Origin: Paulinella micropora
Lineage: Eukaryota > Cercozoa > Imbricatea > Euglyphida
Reading direction: 5' to 3'
NCBI GenBank assembly: GCA_009731375.1
Contig: BJOX01000047.1
Coordinates: 821,504-848,045 of the forward strand
DNA length: 26,542 nt
In this document: positions 1 through 7,667 of the stretch, piece after piece
Position numbering within the stretch: the stretch's first letter is position 1
Layout of the letters: each line of letters begins with the position of its first letter
The notes under the pieces: generated by a model
The model's database searches: none
What the model was told of the DNA's origin: nothing
The model's input: the letters and a program-made list of their open reading frames with translations, nothing else
Program-made: the position numbers and the translations under genes

Positions 1-378
1 CCCCCCGCCTTCGCACAACTTCGGGGGAAAACTTCCTTGGCGGCCGACGAGAATTTTTTGTTCTATCTGAAAAACCCAACGCACGCAAGATTCGGTAAAA
101 TTCCTTTCGCGCGAAATAGTTATGCAATGATAGGGCGCTGAATTCGACGGGTTAGAGACCAAACAATTTCTTGCGCTCGTGGTGGTTTTTTTCTCTCTGC
201 TACAATTCGCCTTAGTTAAATATGGCAATATTAGCAGTACTTTGTTTGTAATAGTTACTTCTGTCATATTTAAGCGAACTATGAAAAAAAACCGGTCATC
301 AATAACGTCAAAGGTCATTTTAATAAACCATTAAGTGGGTGCATCCTGGCTCGCGCTGGAGCGACGATTTTATTTTTT

Positions 379-778
379 GATAACATATATAACTAAGTCA
401 CTTCCAGATAAGATTTTACCTCCGTACCTTGACGTATCGATAGAGCATGTCTTGAAGTATTAATATCCAACTTATTTCAGTATTACTACGTTGAGAAATG
501 ATGATTTTATTCAGTTTGAAAAACACTACCACATTTGTGGCCATGACTAGGATCCTCGCGTTCAACTGGCACCTATTTTTGAATCATTATATAACATAAC
601 TAAGTCACTTCCCGATAACTTGAGATTTACCTCCGTACCTTGAAGTATCGATATTAATAGACTTCACTGAGCATATCTTGAAATATTAATATCAAGCTTA
701 TTTCAGTATTATTACGTTGAGAAATGATGATCATGTTTTATTCAGTTTGAAAAACACTGCCACAATTGTGGCAATGAT
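379..778. repeat. Diverged tandem direct repeat, about 207-bp period
   Basis: Two copies, about 379-548 and 587-778, share long blocks. Examples are aactaagtcactt at 391 and 598, the block tacctccgtaccttga, and ttattcagtttgaaaaacac. Small indels separate them. Copy 2 ends with the perfect 12-bp palindrome ccacaattgtgg (759-770), and copy 1 has the related ccacatttgtgg. This looks like an old duplicated host repeat. Confidence 0.75.
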
Positions 779-1182
779 CCACAAATGTGGCGCTCGCCCG
801 GTTAAGGGCTAAAGTTATTACCCCTGGTTCTCAATACAAGTTTAACTTAATAATATTATTACACTGATGCTACCGTTAAATTGTACTAATTTGAATTCTC
901 ATTGTCAAAGTGAATTTGATTGTTGACTTTGACACTTAATATTAATATCCCAGGCTGTATTAGTAATACTTCCTGGCTCCTGCAATAAATTTTCATAGCA
1001 TGATTACTTTCCAGAGCATCATAAGTTGCCACTTGACAGTGATCAACCTCAAAAATTTATTGAAAATATCTTCGCTTTTCACTGAAATTTTTTAACTACC
1101 TCACAGTTCTTTGACGTCACTTTTATCAAGATCTCCTGGAACTCTGTTGTTTGTTCTTTCTTTTCTTTCGGACGGACGGACC

Positions 1183-1206
1183 GGGGGGGGGGGGGGGGGG
1201 GGGGGG
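1183..1206. repeat. Poly-G homopolymer, about 24 bp
   Basis: Uninterrupted run of G after ggacggacggacc. Its length is unlikely to be reliable in an assembly. Confidence 0.9.
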
Positions 1207-1670
1207 CTACAGCCGACTAACCGACTTACCTGCATGCTGCGTCTCGTCTTGTGCCACTGGTAGTCGTGGTCTCCGACGTCAGCCATAGCCTAAATTGAGT
1301 AGCGCGAGGGACAGGGCGCGAACCATACGATGGAAGGAGTAGCTGTAGCGGGGTATTTGCAAAGCCTGGCACAGTTGACAAACAAAATTAAGAACAATAC
1401 ACTGTGGCAGAACATGCTTTTTTCTTCAGATACTTGCAGTCCGCAGCGGCGTGAGTGTGCGCGCCAGAGGGAGAGGCACTAGCTCTGACGGAAGATAGCA
1501 CAAGCAGGAGGCAGGCACCATCGGCCGGCTGCTTGTCTGGCATGATCGGACTCATAGGCGCTACCGGCGGGTCGCTATCCAGGCATGTGGCACGAGGTAA
1601 GGAGCAGCACAGCTGGATGCGCACAAGGTAGGATAGCAGCAGAGCACAGCTGGACGCTCCTGCAGCCCAC

Positions 1671-1806
1671 AAACACACACACACACACACACACACACGC
1701 ACGCGCGCGCGGCGCGCCCACACACATACACAGACACACACATGCATACACACATACACGCACACCCTCGCTCACACACACACACAGACACACACACACA
1801 ATACAT
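1671..1806. repeat. (CA)n-rich compound microsatellite
   Basis: A pure CA tract at 1673-1698 is followed by CG-rich dinucleotides and interrupted cacaca/catacacacaga blocks up to about 1806. Overlapping frames that give Thr-His or Cys-Val repeats are translations of this tract and not genes. Confidence 0.92.
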
Positions 1807-2220
1807 ACATATGTACACATTCCTGGTCTATCTCTGGTTTCCGGCAAGGCCGGACCAACGCATCGGCCAAAGCACTCGAGTCCCCGTCCTGCGCCTGTTC
1901 AGAGGCCAGTGCAGGTGCTCGCGCGATGCACGCGCGTGCGCTTTACAACTGTTCCTGCTGCACTGCGAACGGCAGGCGACCGGGCAAGGTCCGCAAGCTC
2001 CCTTCGCCAGGTTCCCGATGTTGCGCTGCTTCCTGTTGGTCCGGGCCTGCGCGCTGGTCGTCGTCTCAAATCTGATTCTAGCCAACCACAGAGCAAGCAA
2101 CAGTCTTTACAACAAAAAAACTGAATATACAGAGGAATTATATATATAATTAAGTATATACAGAATACAAAAATGTATGTCTTGTATGTATGTCTTGCAT
2201 GCATGTATTGTATGAATGTA

Positions 2221-2284
2221 TGTATGTATTGTGTTTGTGTGTGTGTTTGTGTTTGTGTCTGTGTGTTTGTGTTTATGAGTGTAT

Positions 2285-2316
<32 letters not shown>

Positions 2317-2395
2317 ATGTATTATTTAATATGTGTGTATGTGTATTCTGCATGTATGTATGTATGGTGTGTGTGTGTCTGTATTTGTTGGTGTT

Positions 2396-2439
<44 letters not shown>

Positions 2440-2573
2440 CTTAAGTGTGTATGTGTGTGTGTGGGCTTAAGTGTGTGTGTGTGTGTGTGTGGGCTTAAGT
2501 GTGTGTGTATGTGTGTGTGTTGGTGTTTGTGTGTGTGTGTGCGTGTGTGCGTGTGGGTGGGTGGGTGGGTGCG

Positions 2574-2617
<44 letters not shown>

Positions 2618-2870
2618 GGTGTTTGTGTAAGTTTGTGCATGTATCTATTTACCATATGTACGTATGTATTATGTGGATATGTATGTCTTGGCTGGTATGT
2701 ATGTGTGTCGGTGTCTGTAGGAGTGAGTGTGTGTGTATGTGTGTTGGTGTGTTTGTGTTTGTCTTTGTGTTTTTCTTTGTTGTGTGTGTAGTGTCTTTGT
2801 ATGTGAGTGTGTATGTATGCATGATTTGTGTATTGGTATGTTTGTGTATGTGTATGTCTGTGACCGAAAG
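2221..2870. repeat. (TG)n compound microsatellite
   Basis: About 650 bp of TG repeats are interrupted by tgtatg, tgtttg and (gggt)n units and by the recurring spacer gtgggcttaagtg (about 2435, 2461 and 2490). Apparent ORFs made of Cys and Val are shadows of the repeat. Confidence 0.93.
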
Positions 2871-3360
2871 CACGGATCCAAACGAGTGATGGTTGTGCTT
2901 TGCTGGGATCCCTGGTAGGCACTAATCTACCTAGACGATGCTTACCAAGCAACAATATGAACTACATGGGGCGCTAACAAGCCAATGTAAATTTAAAAAA
3001 AGTAATTAAAAAAATTCTTGCTTCTGATTTCTTTTTCCACACTGCGACTTCTTTTACTTAGAACAACCTTGATCATTCTGGGCAAGATAAATGAAACTTA
3101 ATACGAAATCAGAAGCACGATTGGAGAGAACGCCATCTAGGATGAAAAACAGCTAAATAGTATCTCCTCACGAATACATACAAGTAATATATATGCTCAT
3201 ATTTACACCATATTCAATATAGTAATAGGTCCGATCTTATACATTTGTCTACAGATACATATTCTGATTTCTCATTACAAATTTAAGCTCGCTTCTGATT
3301 TCTCTTTTAAACATACATATTTCTCTTTGCAATAGTACAATGCGTCATTAAAACTCCGTA

Positions 3361-3606
3361 NNNNNNNNNNNNNNNNNNNNNNNNNNNNNNNNNNNNNNNN
3401 NNNNNNNNNNNNNNNNNNNNNNNNNNNNNNNNNNNNNNNNNNNNNNNNNNNNNNNNNNNNNNNNNNNNNNNNNNNNNNNNNNNNNNNNNNNNNNNNNNNN
3501 NNNNNNNNNNNNNNNNNNNNNNNNNNNNNNNNNNNNNNNNNNNNNNNNNNNNNNNNNNNNNNNNNNNNNNNNNNNNNNNNNNNNNNNNNNNNNNNNNNNN
3601 NNNNNN
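3361..3606. other. Assembly gap, 246 Ns
   Basis: Undetermined bases. The gap is followed by poly-G (3608-3622) and, after 30 bp, by poly-C, which probably stalled sequencing. Confidence 0.98.
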
Positions 3607-3835
3607 CGGGGGGGGGGGGGGGAGGAAAATTCTTTTCAGTCTGTTTACTTTTACCCCCCCCCCACCCCCCTGGCTTCTCAAAAAAAAATCATAGAACACA
3701 TTAAAAAAAAGTCTTCCTCCCGAAAAAGCCCCCCTCCCGACCTTCAGACTTTCAACAAAAATACACCCACCCACCTACCTCCTTTTTGGCCCCCCCCTGC
3801 TTCCCTTTGCCGGGACCGCTTTGTCGTTTCTCTGA

Positions 3836-3950
3836 TTGCGCAACCCAATGTTGGCATCATCGCGCAACGCAATGTTGGCATCATTGCGCAACGCAATGTT
3901 GGCATCATTGCGCAACGCAATGTTGGCATCATTGCGCAACCCAATGTTCC
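3836..3950. repeat. 24-bp minisatellite, about 4.7 copies
   Basis: Units read gcgcaacgcaatgttggcat plus catt, with small variants (aaccc in place of aacgc in the first and last units, catc in place of catt once). There are no unique spacers, so it is not a CRISPR array. It ends about 280 bp from the left end of the inserted element. Confidence 0.92.
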
Positions 3951-4229
3951 GCGTGTTCAATTTGCTCATCCCGACGTATTCAGCCGTTTTTTTACTGTTT
4001 TGGGATAAATATTTGCCGATAGGGCAGCCGGAACAGTGGTCTGAAAGGTCATAGTGCCCCCAAATTGTACCGCAATAATCGGTCTAGGTGGGTCTCGGTC
4101 GAACTATTTCCTTTTTTGTGCAAATTGGATAGCAGCACCGCAGATTGCGGGTCATTAAAGCACATTCCCCTTCTATGCAAGAACAAGAACCTGCGTGCAT
4201 CTGTGACAAAATGTGGGCACACAAACCCT

Positions 4230-4235
4230 TTGGGA
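4230..4235. repeat. Left target-site duplication (ttggga)
   Basis: The six bases immediately outside the left terminal repeat match the six outside the right repeat (25701-25706, ttggaa) at 5 of 6 positions. Six bases is the usual Polinton target duplication length. Confidence 0.75.
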
Positions 4236-4377
4236 AGAAGATGATTACCGCTTTTTTACAGTCATTTTTTACAATGCCTGTAAAAAAAACGGCCTTTTCA
4301 GACCAAATCGCCAAAAATCAACAAACAAGAAATCAAGAAGAAATCAAGACGAAATCAAGAAAGGAAGAAGGAAATTA
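4236..4377 (+). repeat. Left terminal inverted repeat, 142 bp
   Basis: It begins agaagatgattaccgc and ends ggaagaaggaaatta. Base-by-base reading shows it identical to the reverse complement of 25559-25700. It contains the hairpin-like stretch tttttacaatgcctgtaaaaaa and three 11-bp-spaced gaaatcaag units. In protein-primed replication such ends act as origins and carry the terminal protein. Confidence 0.95.
4329..4359 (+). repeat. Three 11-bp iterons in the left TIR
   Basis: The 9-mer gaaatcaag occurs at 4329, 4340 and 4351, an exact 11-bp period. The mirror copies lie at 25577-25607. Spacing close to one helical turn would put them on one face of DNA, consistent with a protein-binding site for integrase or a replication protein. 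The binding role is inferred. Confidence 0.7.
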
Positions 4378-4547
4378 CCTTATCCGTTGTTGCCACCACC
4401 CTCCACCTTTATCACAAACAAGTATGATATGAGAAAAAATCTCTTTACAAGCAGGGGGATTTTTTTTGTTTTTTGTTTTTTGGGAATAAAATAATACACA
4501 CTAGTTTATACTCCTATGTGCCAAAGGAGTTTAGTGGATAGACCACT

Positions 4548-5060
4548 TTATATAGCATAGTTGTTTCTTACTTGGAACATATCATTTCCATTTTCAACAT
4601 TCATATCATCTCCTCCATCATTATCATTCTTATCTCTTATGTATTTCATTAGAGAACGATTGAAAGACAATCCTTCTTTATCTATTCCATCAAAAATACG
4701 GTCTTGTATTTCTATCTTAAACTCAGAACGATTTTCTTTTCTCCAAGCATAAAAAAGTCTGATTTCTTTTTCTTTTTTGAATAAAGTCATTCGTCTTTTT
4801 TGTTTAAACATTCTGTCATTTTCAACCCTCTCACTTTCCTTATCAAGTTTGCGAATTACGTGATTAATAGCACTTAGTTTGATGAGGTGTGGTTGTTTTT
4901 TTTCGTTCAATAAATCAATTTCTCTGTCAATCTTATTGATTTTTTCTTCACAAACTATTTTGCTTTTTTTTAGATTGGTTCTACTCTCTTTGTTCGCCTC
5001 AAAGATTTCTAACCAATCTTCTTTCGTTCTTTGTTCTTTCGTGATCAGACTTTCAGTCAT
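4548..5060 (-). CDS. Coiled-coil protein of unknown function
   Basis: A 170-aa, highly charged protein begins at ATG 5060. Residues about 10-105 are dominated by Lys, Glu and Arg with leucines and isoleucines at heptad-like spacing, which predicts a long alpha-helical coiled coil. The C-terminal 25 residues are Asp/Asn/Gly-rich and probably disordered. There is no signal peptide, membrane segment or enzymatic motif. It is the gene nearest the left terminal repeat and is transcribed towards it. I do not recognise the family. A structural or scaffolding role is possible but unsupported. The frame is intact and uninterrupted, and such a long charged helix is unlikely by chance in this AT-rich DNA. 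Confidence 0.7.
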   Translation of the reverse strand: MTESLITKEQRTKEDWLEIFEANKESRTNLKKSKIVCEEKINKIDREIDLLNEKKQPHLIKLSAINHVIRKLDKESERVENDRMFKQKRRMTLFKKEKEIRLFYAWRKENRSEFKIEIQDRIFDGIDKEGLSFNRSLMKYIRDKNDNDGGDDMNVENGNDMFQVRNNYAI

Positions 5061-5288
5061 TTTATTTTTTGCGGTAATGCGGTAAAATGGGACCTCCCCA
5101 CCGCTGGGCTGGACAACTTTTTATTCTGGATTTTCATTAAATTATGCTAACTATTACCAATATTCACCCGACCCCTAATTAAAAAAAGGAAATCGCTAAA
5201 AAAAAACCGCCAACCTAAACCAAAACTTTTTGCTTGCGGCGGCCTCATTCTCTCAAAATCTCAGAAGCCAAGAAGTGGCGAAGTAGAG

Positions 5289-5777
5289 ATGGACACCATC
5301 GTTAAAGCTTTTGCCGAGGCACGACTGGATGTGGAAGAAGGTTCAGAAGACGATGACCCCGCAGACCCCGCAGTCCCAGTCCCAGTCCCAGTCCCAGTCC
5401 CAGTCCCAGTCCCAATCCCTGACGACCAACCGCGGTGGATTGGCGATGTGAAACTTGTAAGACTAAACAAGGAAGAGAAGGACTATGTCGTCAAGATAAA
5501 GGAAAGTTTTCTCTTGTCAGACAAAGAAGTGGTGATGAGCAAAGAAGGGAGAGAATTCAAAAATGAGGCGGGCTCTATGTTTCGTTCTGTCAAAGTTGAT
5601 GGCGGTATAAAGAAACCATCACACCAGAAATATTTTTTGGTAGGGGAAACAGGAGGCGAAGCAACCGTATTTCCATCGTTGACCTCTATCAACAAAAAAT
5701 ACAAAAACAATATGGATGATATTCAGTTTATATTACCAATTTGTGGAAATTGGAGGCGTGTAATTCGCAGAGTATAA
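5289..5777 (+). CDS. Unknown protein with Pro-Val repeat linker
   Basis: A 162-aa protein begins at ATG 5289. Three parts are visible: an acidic N-terminal 30 residues, a (Pro-Val)n linker at about residues 28-42 encoded by seven perfect cagtcc hexamers, and a C-terminal domain of about 115 residues rich in Lys and beta-branched residues. I do not recognise the C-terminal domain. It lies divergently from the coiled-coil gene and convergently with the integrase. The hexamer tract changes length in whole codons, so linker length may vary between copies. No ATATA box is evident just upstream, unlike most genes here. Confidence 0.65.
   Translation: MDTIVKAFAEARLDVEEGSEDDDPADPAVPVPVPVPVPVPVPIPDDQPRWIGDVKLVRLNKEEKDYVVKIKESFLLSDKEVVMSKEGREFKNEAGSMFRSVKVDGGIKKPSHQKYFLVGETGGEATVFPSLTSINKKYKNNMDDIQFILPICGNWRRVIRRV
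5371..5412 (+). repeat. In-frame (cagtcc)7 hexamer repeat
   Basis: Seven perfect tandem cagtcc units, followed by one caatcc variant, encode the Pro-Val linker of the 162-aa protein. Slippage would change protein length in two-residue steps without a frameshift. Confidence 0.93.
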
Positions 5778-5857
5778 TTAAAGCAACTGGGATAATTTGT
5801 AGAAAATACTTATTTCACCCCTAAGTATTTTTCATCGGTTGGTTCATTTTTTCTCAC

Positions 5858-6819
5858 TTACAAATCAAGTATTACTCTCGCTTTTCTTTCCCTACGACTA
5901 GTTCTGACATTCTCAGGTTGAATGTCTTCCCGGTTTAATAATTCTTTCGTTTTCTTTTCTTTTGTTATTTCTTTAACTTGTTCGTTTATTTGCTTTTCTT
6001 CGTCCGCCGGTTTATCAAACTTTGTTTTTAATAATTCCCGAGGGCTTACTAGTTCGTCATTACCAAGCACAATCTTGAACCCAGAACGGCCTACTACGGT
6101 GTAAATTTGTTTGCTGTATTGCTTTCCCCCTTTTGAAAATAAATTCCGTTTCAATTCCTTTCGCACTTTATCTCCTTTTTGAAATTCTTCTATTAAATGG
6201 TCCCGTTGAATTCGTTGTTTATTTTTATTTACTCCCTTAAATACATCTATCGGCCTATTTTGAATTGTTCTATGAAACCTCATATTATAAGCATCAACCA
6301 TATCATCAATCCAAGAAAACCAGTCAAAATTGCCGTTAGTTTCAAATAGAATATCAAGCCATCGTCTAATAGTTCTAATAACACGGTCCACAATAGCAAG
6401 AGCCCGATGGTCGCCAACTTCAACCGTCCTGTGGTCAATATTGTTTTCTCTGAAATAATCCTTAACCATTCCTTTATATTCACTTCCGCTGTCGGTAGTA
6501 ATGCTTTCCGGTGTATATGGTATTGATTTAAAGCCATATAAACTTCCTTAGCCGTTTTATTTTTAAGTGGTTTAATTATTAAAAATCTACTGTGAGTGTC
6601 AATCCAAAATAACATCCAGGCATAACCTTTATTTCCTTTCTTGTCTTTAAGTTTTGACATATCCGCTAAATCAACAAATACTTGTTTAAGTGGTTTGTCT
6701 GACCATATCGTATTCCATTTATCAGTTGGTAATCTTTTTTGGTAATGAATTTCAAGTGCTTGTTGCTCCTTTCTTTCATCTTCATCCGCACCTCCTGGAT
6801 TGCTGTGTTTGTAATCCAT
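5858..6819 (-). CDS. INT: Retroviral-like (rve) integrase, in two frames joined by a -1 shift
   Basis: DDE-type integrase that would insert the element into host DNA. The first frame (6819 down) carries Asp50 in the motif VFVDLADM and the core up to residue 98. The rest of the core and the C-terminus lie in the -1 frame (to 5858). In that frame Asp110 sits in TTDSGSEYKG. The third acidic position is Asp145 in AIVDRVIRTI, exactly 35 residues on, so the signature reads DD35D. A basic SH3-like region follows (GDKVRKELKRNLFSKGG), then a charged tail. I see no chromodomain. The zero frame stays open to 6280. The last -1-frame stop is at 6550-6548, so the shift lies just downstream, where T TTA AAT (6532-6526) sits in phase. 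Programmed frameshifting, a sequencing error or a real mutation are all possible. Confidence 0.92.
6526..6532 (-). promoter_or_regulatory. Putative -1 frameshift site T TTA AAT in integrase
   Basis: On the minus strand the zero-frame codons read gcT TTA AAT, matching the X XXY YYZ rule. A one-base backward slip continues the reading in the frame that carries the second and third acidic residues. I could not identify a downstream pseudoknot by eye. Confidence 0.6.
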
Positions 6820-7077
6820 CTAATACTTAATGACACCTAATGCTGTATCCTTATATATTGCTCTTTCTTTTTTTTCAAGTTCAAAACAATAATTAGAACA
6901 AAACTCATAAGTATAAAATCTGTCAAATGTATCATCAATGGCCGTAATCTGTCGGTTCGCTAAACACAGAGTTAATCCACACACATAGCAACTAGTGAAG
7001 TCATACATACGATGATTATATAGGTAGTCCATAATGTATAAACGAACATCTAATGGTAGGTTCTTAATTTCACTCAT
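6820..7077 (-). CDS. Small FCS/TRASH-type zinc-finger protein
   Basis: An 85-aa protein begins at ATG 7077. The N-terminus, LPLDVRLYIMDYL, resembles an F-box-like helix. It is followed by a C-x2-C pair (CYVCG) and, about 35 residues later, EFCSNYC with an aromatic residue before FCS. This is the usual layout of FCS/TRASH/MYM zinc fingers (recognition from memory). The stop TAG (6822-6820) is immediately followed by the integrase ATG (6819) in the same frame. The protein could therefore be a separate product with termination-reinitiation. It could also be a leaky N-terminal zinc module of the integrase, or a module split off by a stop mutation. The integrase lacks its own HHCC zinc domain, which makes a functional link plausible. 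Confidence 0.75.
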   Translation of the reverse strand: MSEIKNLPLDVRLYIMDYLYNHRMYDFTSCYVCGLTLCLANRQITAIDDTFDRFYTYEFCSNYCFELEKKERAIYKDTALGVIKY

Positions 7078-7080
7078 ACA

Positions 7081-7087
7081 CTATATT
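7081..7087 (-). promoter_or_regulatory. ATATA box of the zinc-finger/integrase unit
   Basis: aatatag on the minus strand, 3 bp before ATG 7077. Confidence 0.4.
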
Positions 7088-7601
7088 AGAACTTTAAAAA
7101 TATCTTTGAAACATCATTGTTTTCTTTTTTTGGTTTCTCGGGTTGCTGATTGTAAACATTGACACTAACACGGCTTGTCTTCTTCCCACCTTTCTTAGGC
7201 TTAGGCTCCTCATCTTCATCTTCTTCCTCGCTTTCCTCGCTATCACTCTCCTCTTCCACTTTCTTTTTTACCACCTTCTTCGCCTTCTTCTGTTTAGTCT
7301 TCAATTTTATACCCGCAACCCGTTGGGCAACGATATCTACAAAGTCGTGTTCAACCTCTTCTTCCGAGCTACTTTCTTCACTTTTCTCACCGTCCCGCCC
7401 ATCAATCATATCCTTTGCCAACTGCTTCTTTGTAATGTGGTCCATCTTTTCATCATTTGTCATTTCTTTCGCATTCTTAGCCTCTTCCTCAGCAAGTAGT
7501 TCCCTGGCCCTTTCAATCTTCCTTTGCCTCGCATACTGCTTCTTCATTACAGTTGCTTTTTCAAGGTTCTTTATGGCAATCTCTCTATTTCCTCTCGGCA
7601 T
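7086..7601 (-). CDS. Charged acidic/basic nuclear-type protein, unknown
   Basis: Translation from ATG 7601 gives about 171 aa starting MPRGNREIAIKNLEKA. The open frame extends upstream to 7676, but I prefer 7601. The extra residues are low quality, and starting at 7601 leaves a 66-bp divergent promoter with the fibre gene. Residues 1-80 form a charged helix. A Ser/Glu-rich acidic run, a Lys-rich segment, a second Glu/Asp/Ser run and a Lys/Gly tail follow. This alternation resembles disordered, nucleic-acid or histone-binding proteins. No catalytic motif is visible. It is the first gene of a leftward group with the zinc-finger gene and integrase, with 8 bp to the next gene. Confidence 0.72.
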   Translation of the reverse strand: MPRGNREIAIKNLEKATVMKKQYARQRKIERARELLAEEEAKNAKEMTNDEKMDHITKKQLAKDMIDGRDGEKSEESSSEEEVEHDFVDIVAQRVAGIKLKTKQKKAKKVVKKKVEEESDSEESEEEDEDEEPKPKKGGKKTSRVSVNVYNQQPEKPKKENNDVSKIFLKF

Positions 7602-7609
7602 TTTCGGTT

Positions 7610-7616
7610 GTATATC
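7610..7616 (-). promoter_or_regulatory. ATATA box of the charged-protein gene
   Basis: gatatac on the minus strand, 8 bp before ATG 7601. It is one of a recurrent set close upstream of starts. Confidence 0.4.
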
Positions 7617-7656
7617 TAACCAAAAATAATTTTTATTCGGATTAATTATTATCCAA

Positions 7657-7664
7657 TTTATATA
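7657..7664 (+). promoter_or_regulatory. ATATA box of the fibre gene
   Basis: ttatataa ends 3 bp before ATG 7668. With the box at 7610-7616 it forms a compact divergent promoter. Confidence 0.45.
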
Positions 7665-7667
7665 ACA

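Larger units (their letters stand above)
1..4235. other. Left host flank, no gene recognised
   Basis: Positions 1-1182 are AT-rich non-coding DNA with a diverged 207-bp direct duplication. From about 1183 to 2870 the region is dominated by poly-G, CA and TG microsatellites. Positions 2900-3360 are AT-rich with no convincing reading frame. A 246-N gap and poly-G/poly-C tracts follow, then a 24-bp minisatellite just before the insertion point. Long open frames here are low-complexity translations of repeats and have no recognisable domain. Confidence 0.75.

Noticed and set aside
1388-2955. Several open frames of 60-240 codons rich in Cys/Val or Thr/His
   Set aside because: They are translations of CA/TG microsatellites in several frames on both strands, with no domain and no codon bias.
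3744-4054. Repeat proteins and a CRISPR-like array at the 24-bp repeat
   Set aside because: Repeats are directly adjacent without unique spacers, and the reading frames only echo the minisatellite.
4084-4494. Small frames of 76-95 codons across the left TIR
   Set aside because: They span the host-element junction or the TIR, differ between strands and have no recognisable domain.
7143-7629. Plus-strand frames rich in Phe, Leu and Ser opposite the charged protein
   Set aside because: They are antisense shadows of Lys/Glu-rich codons on the minus strand.
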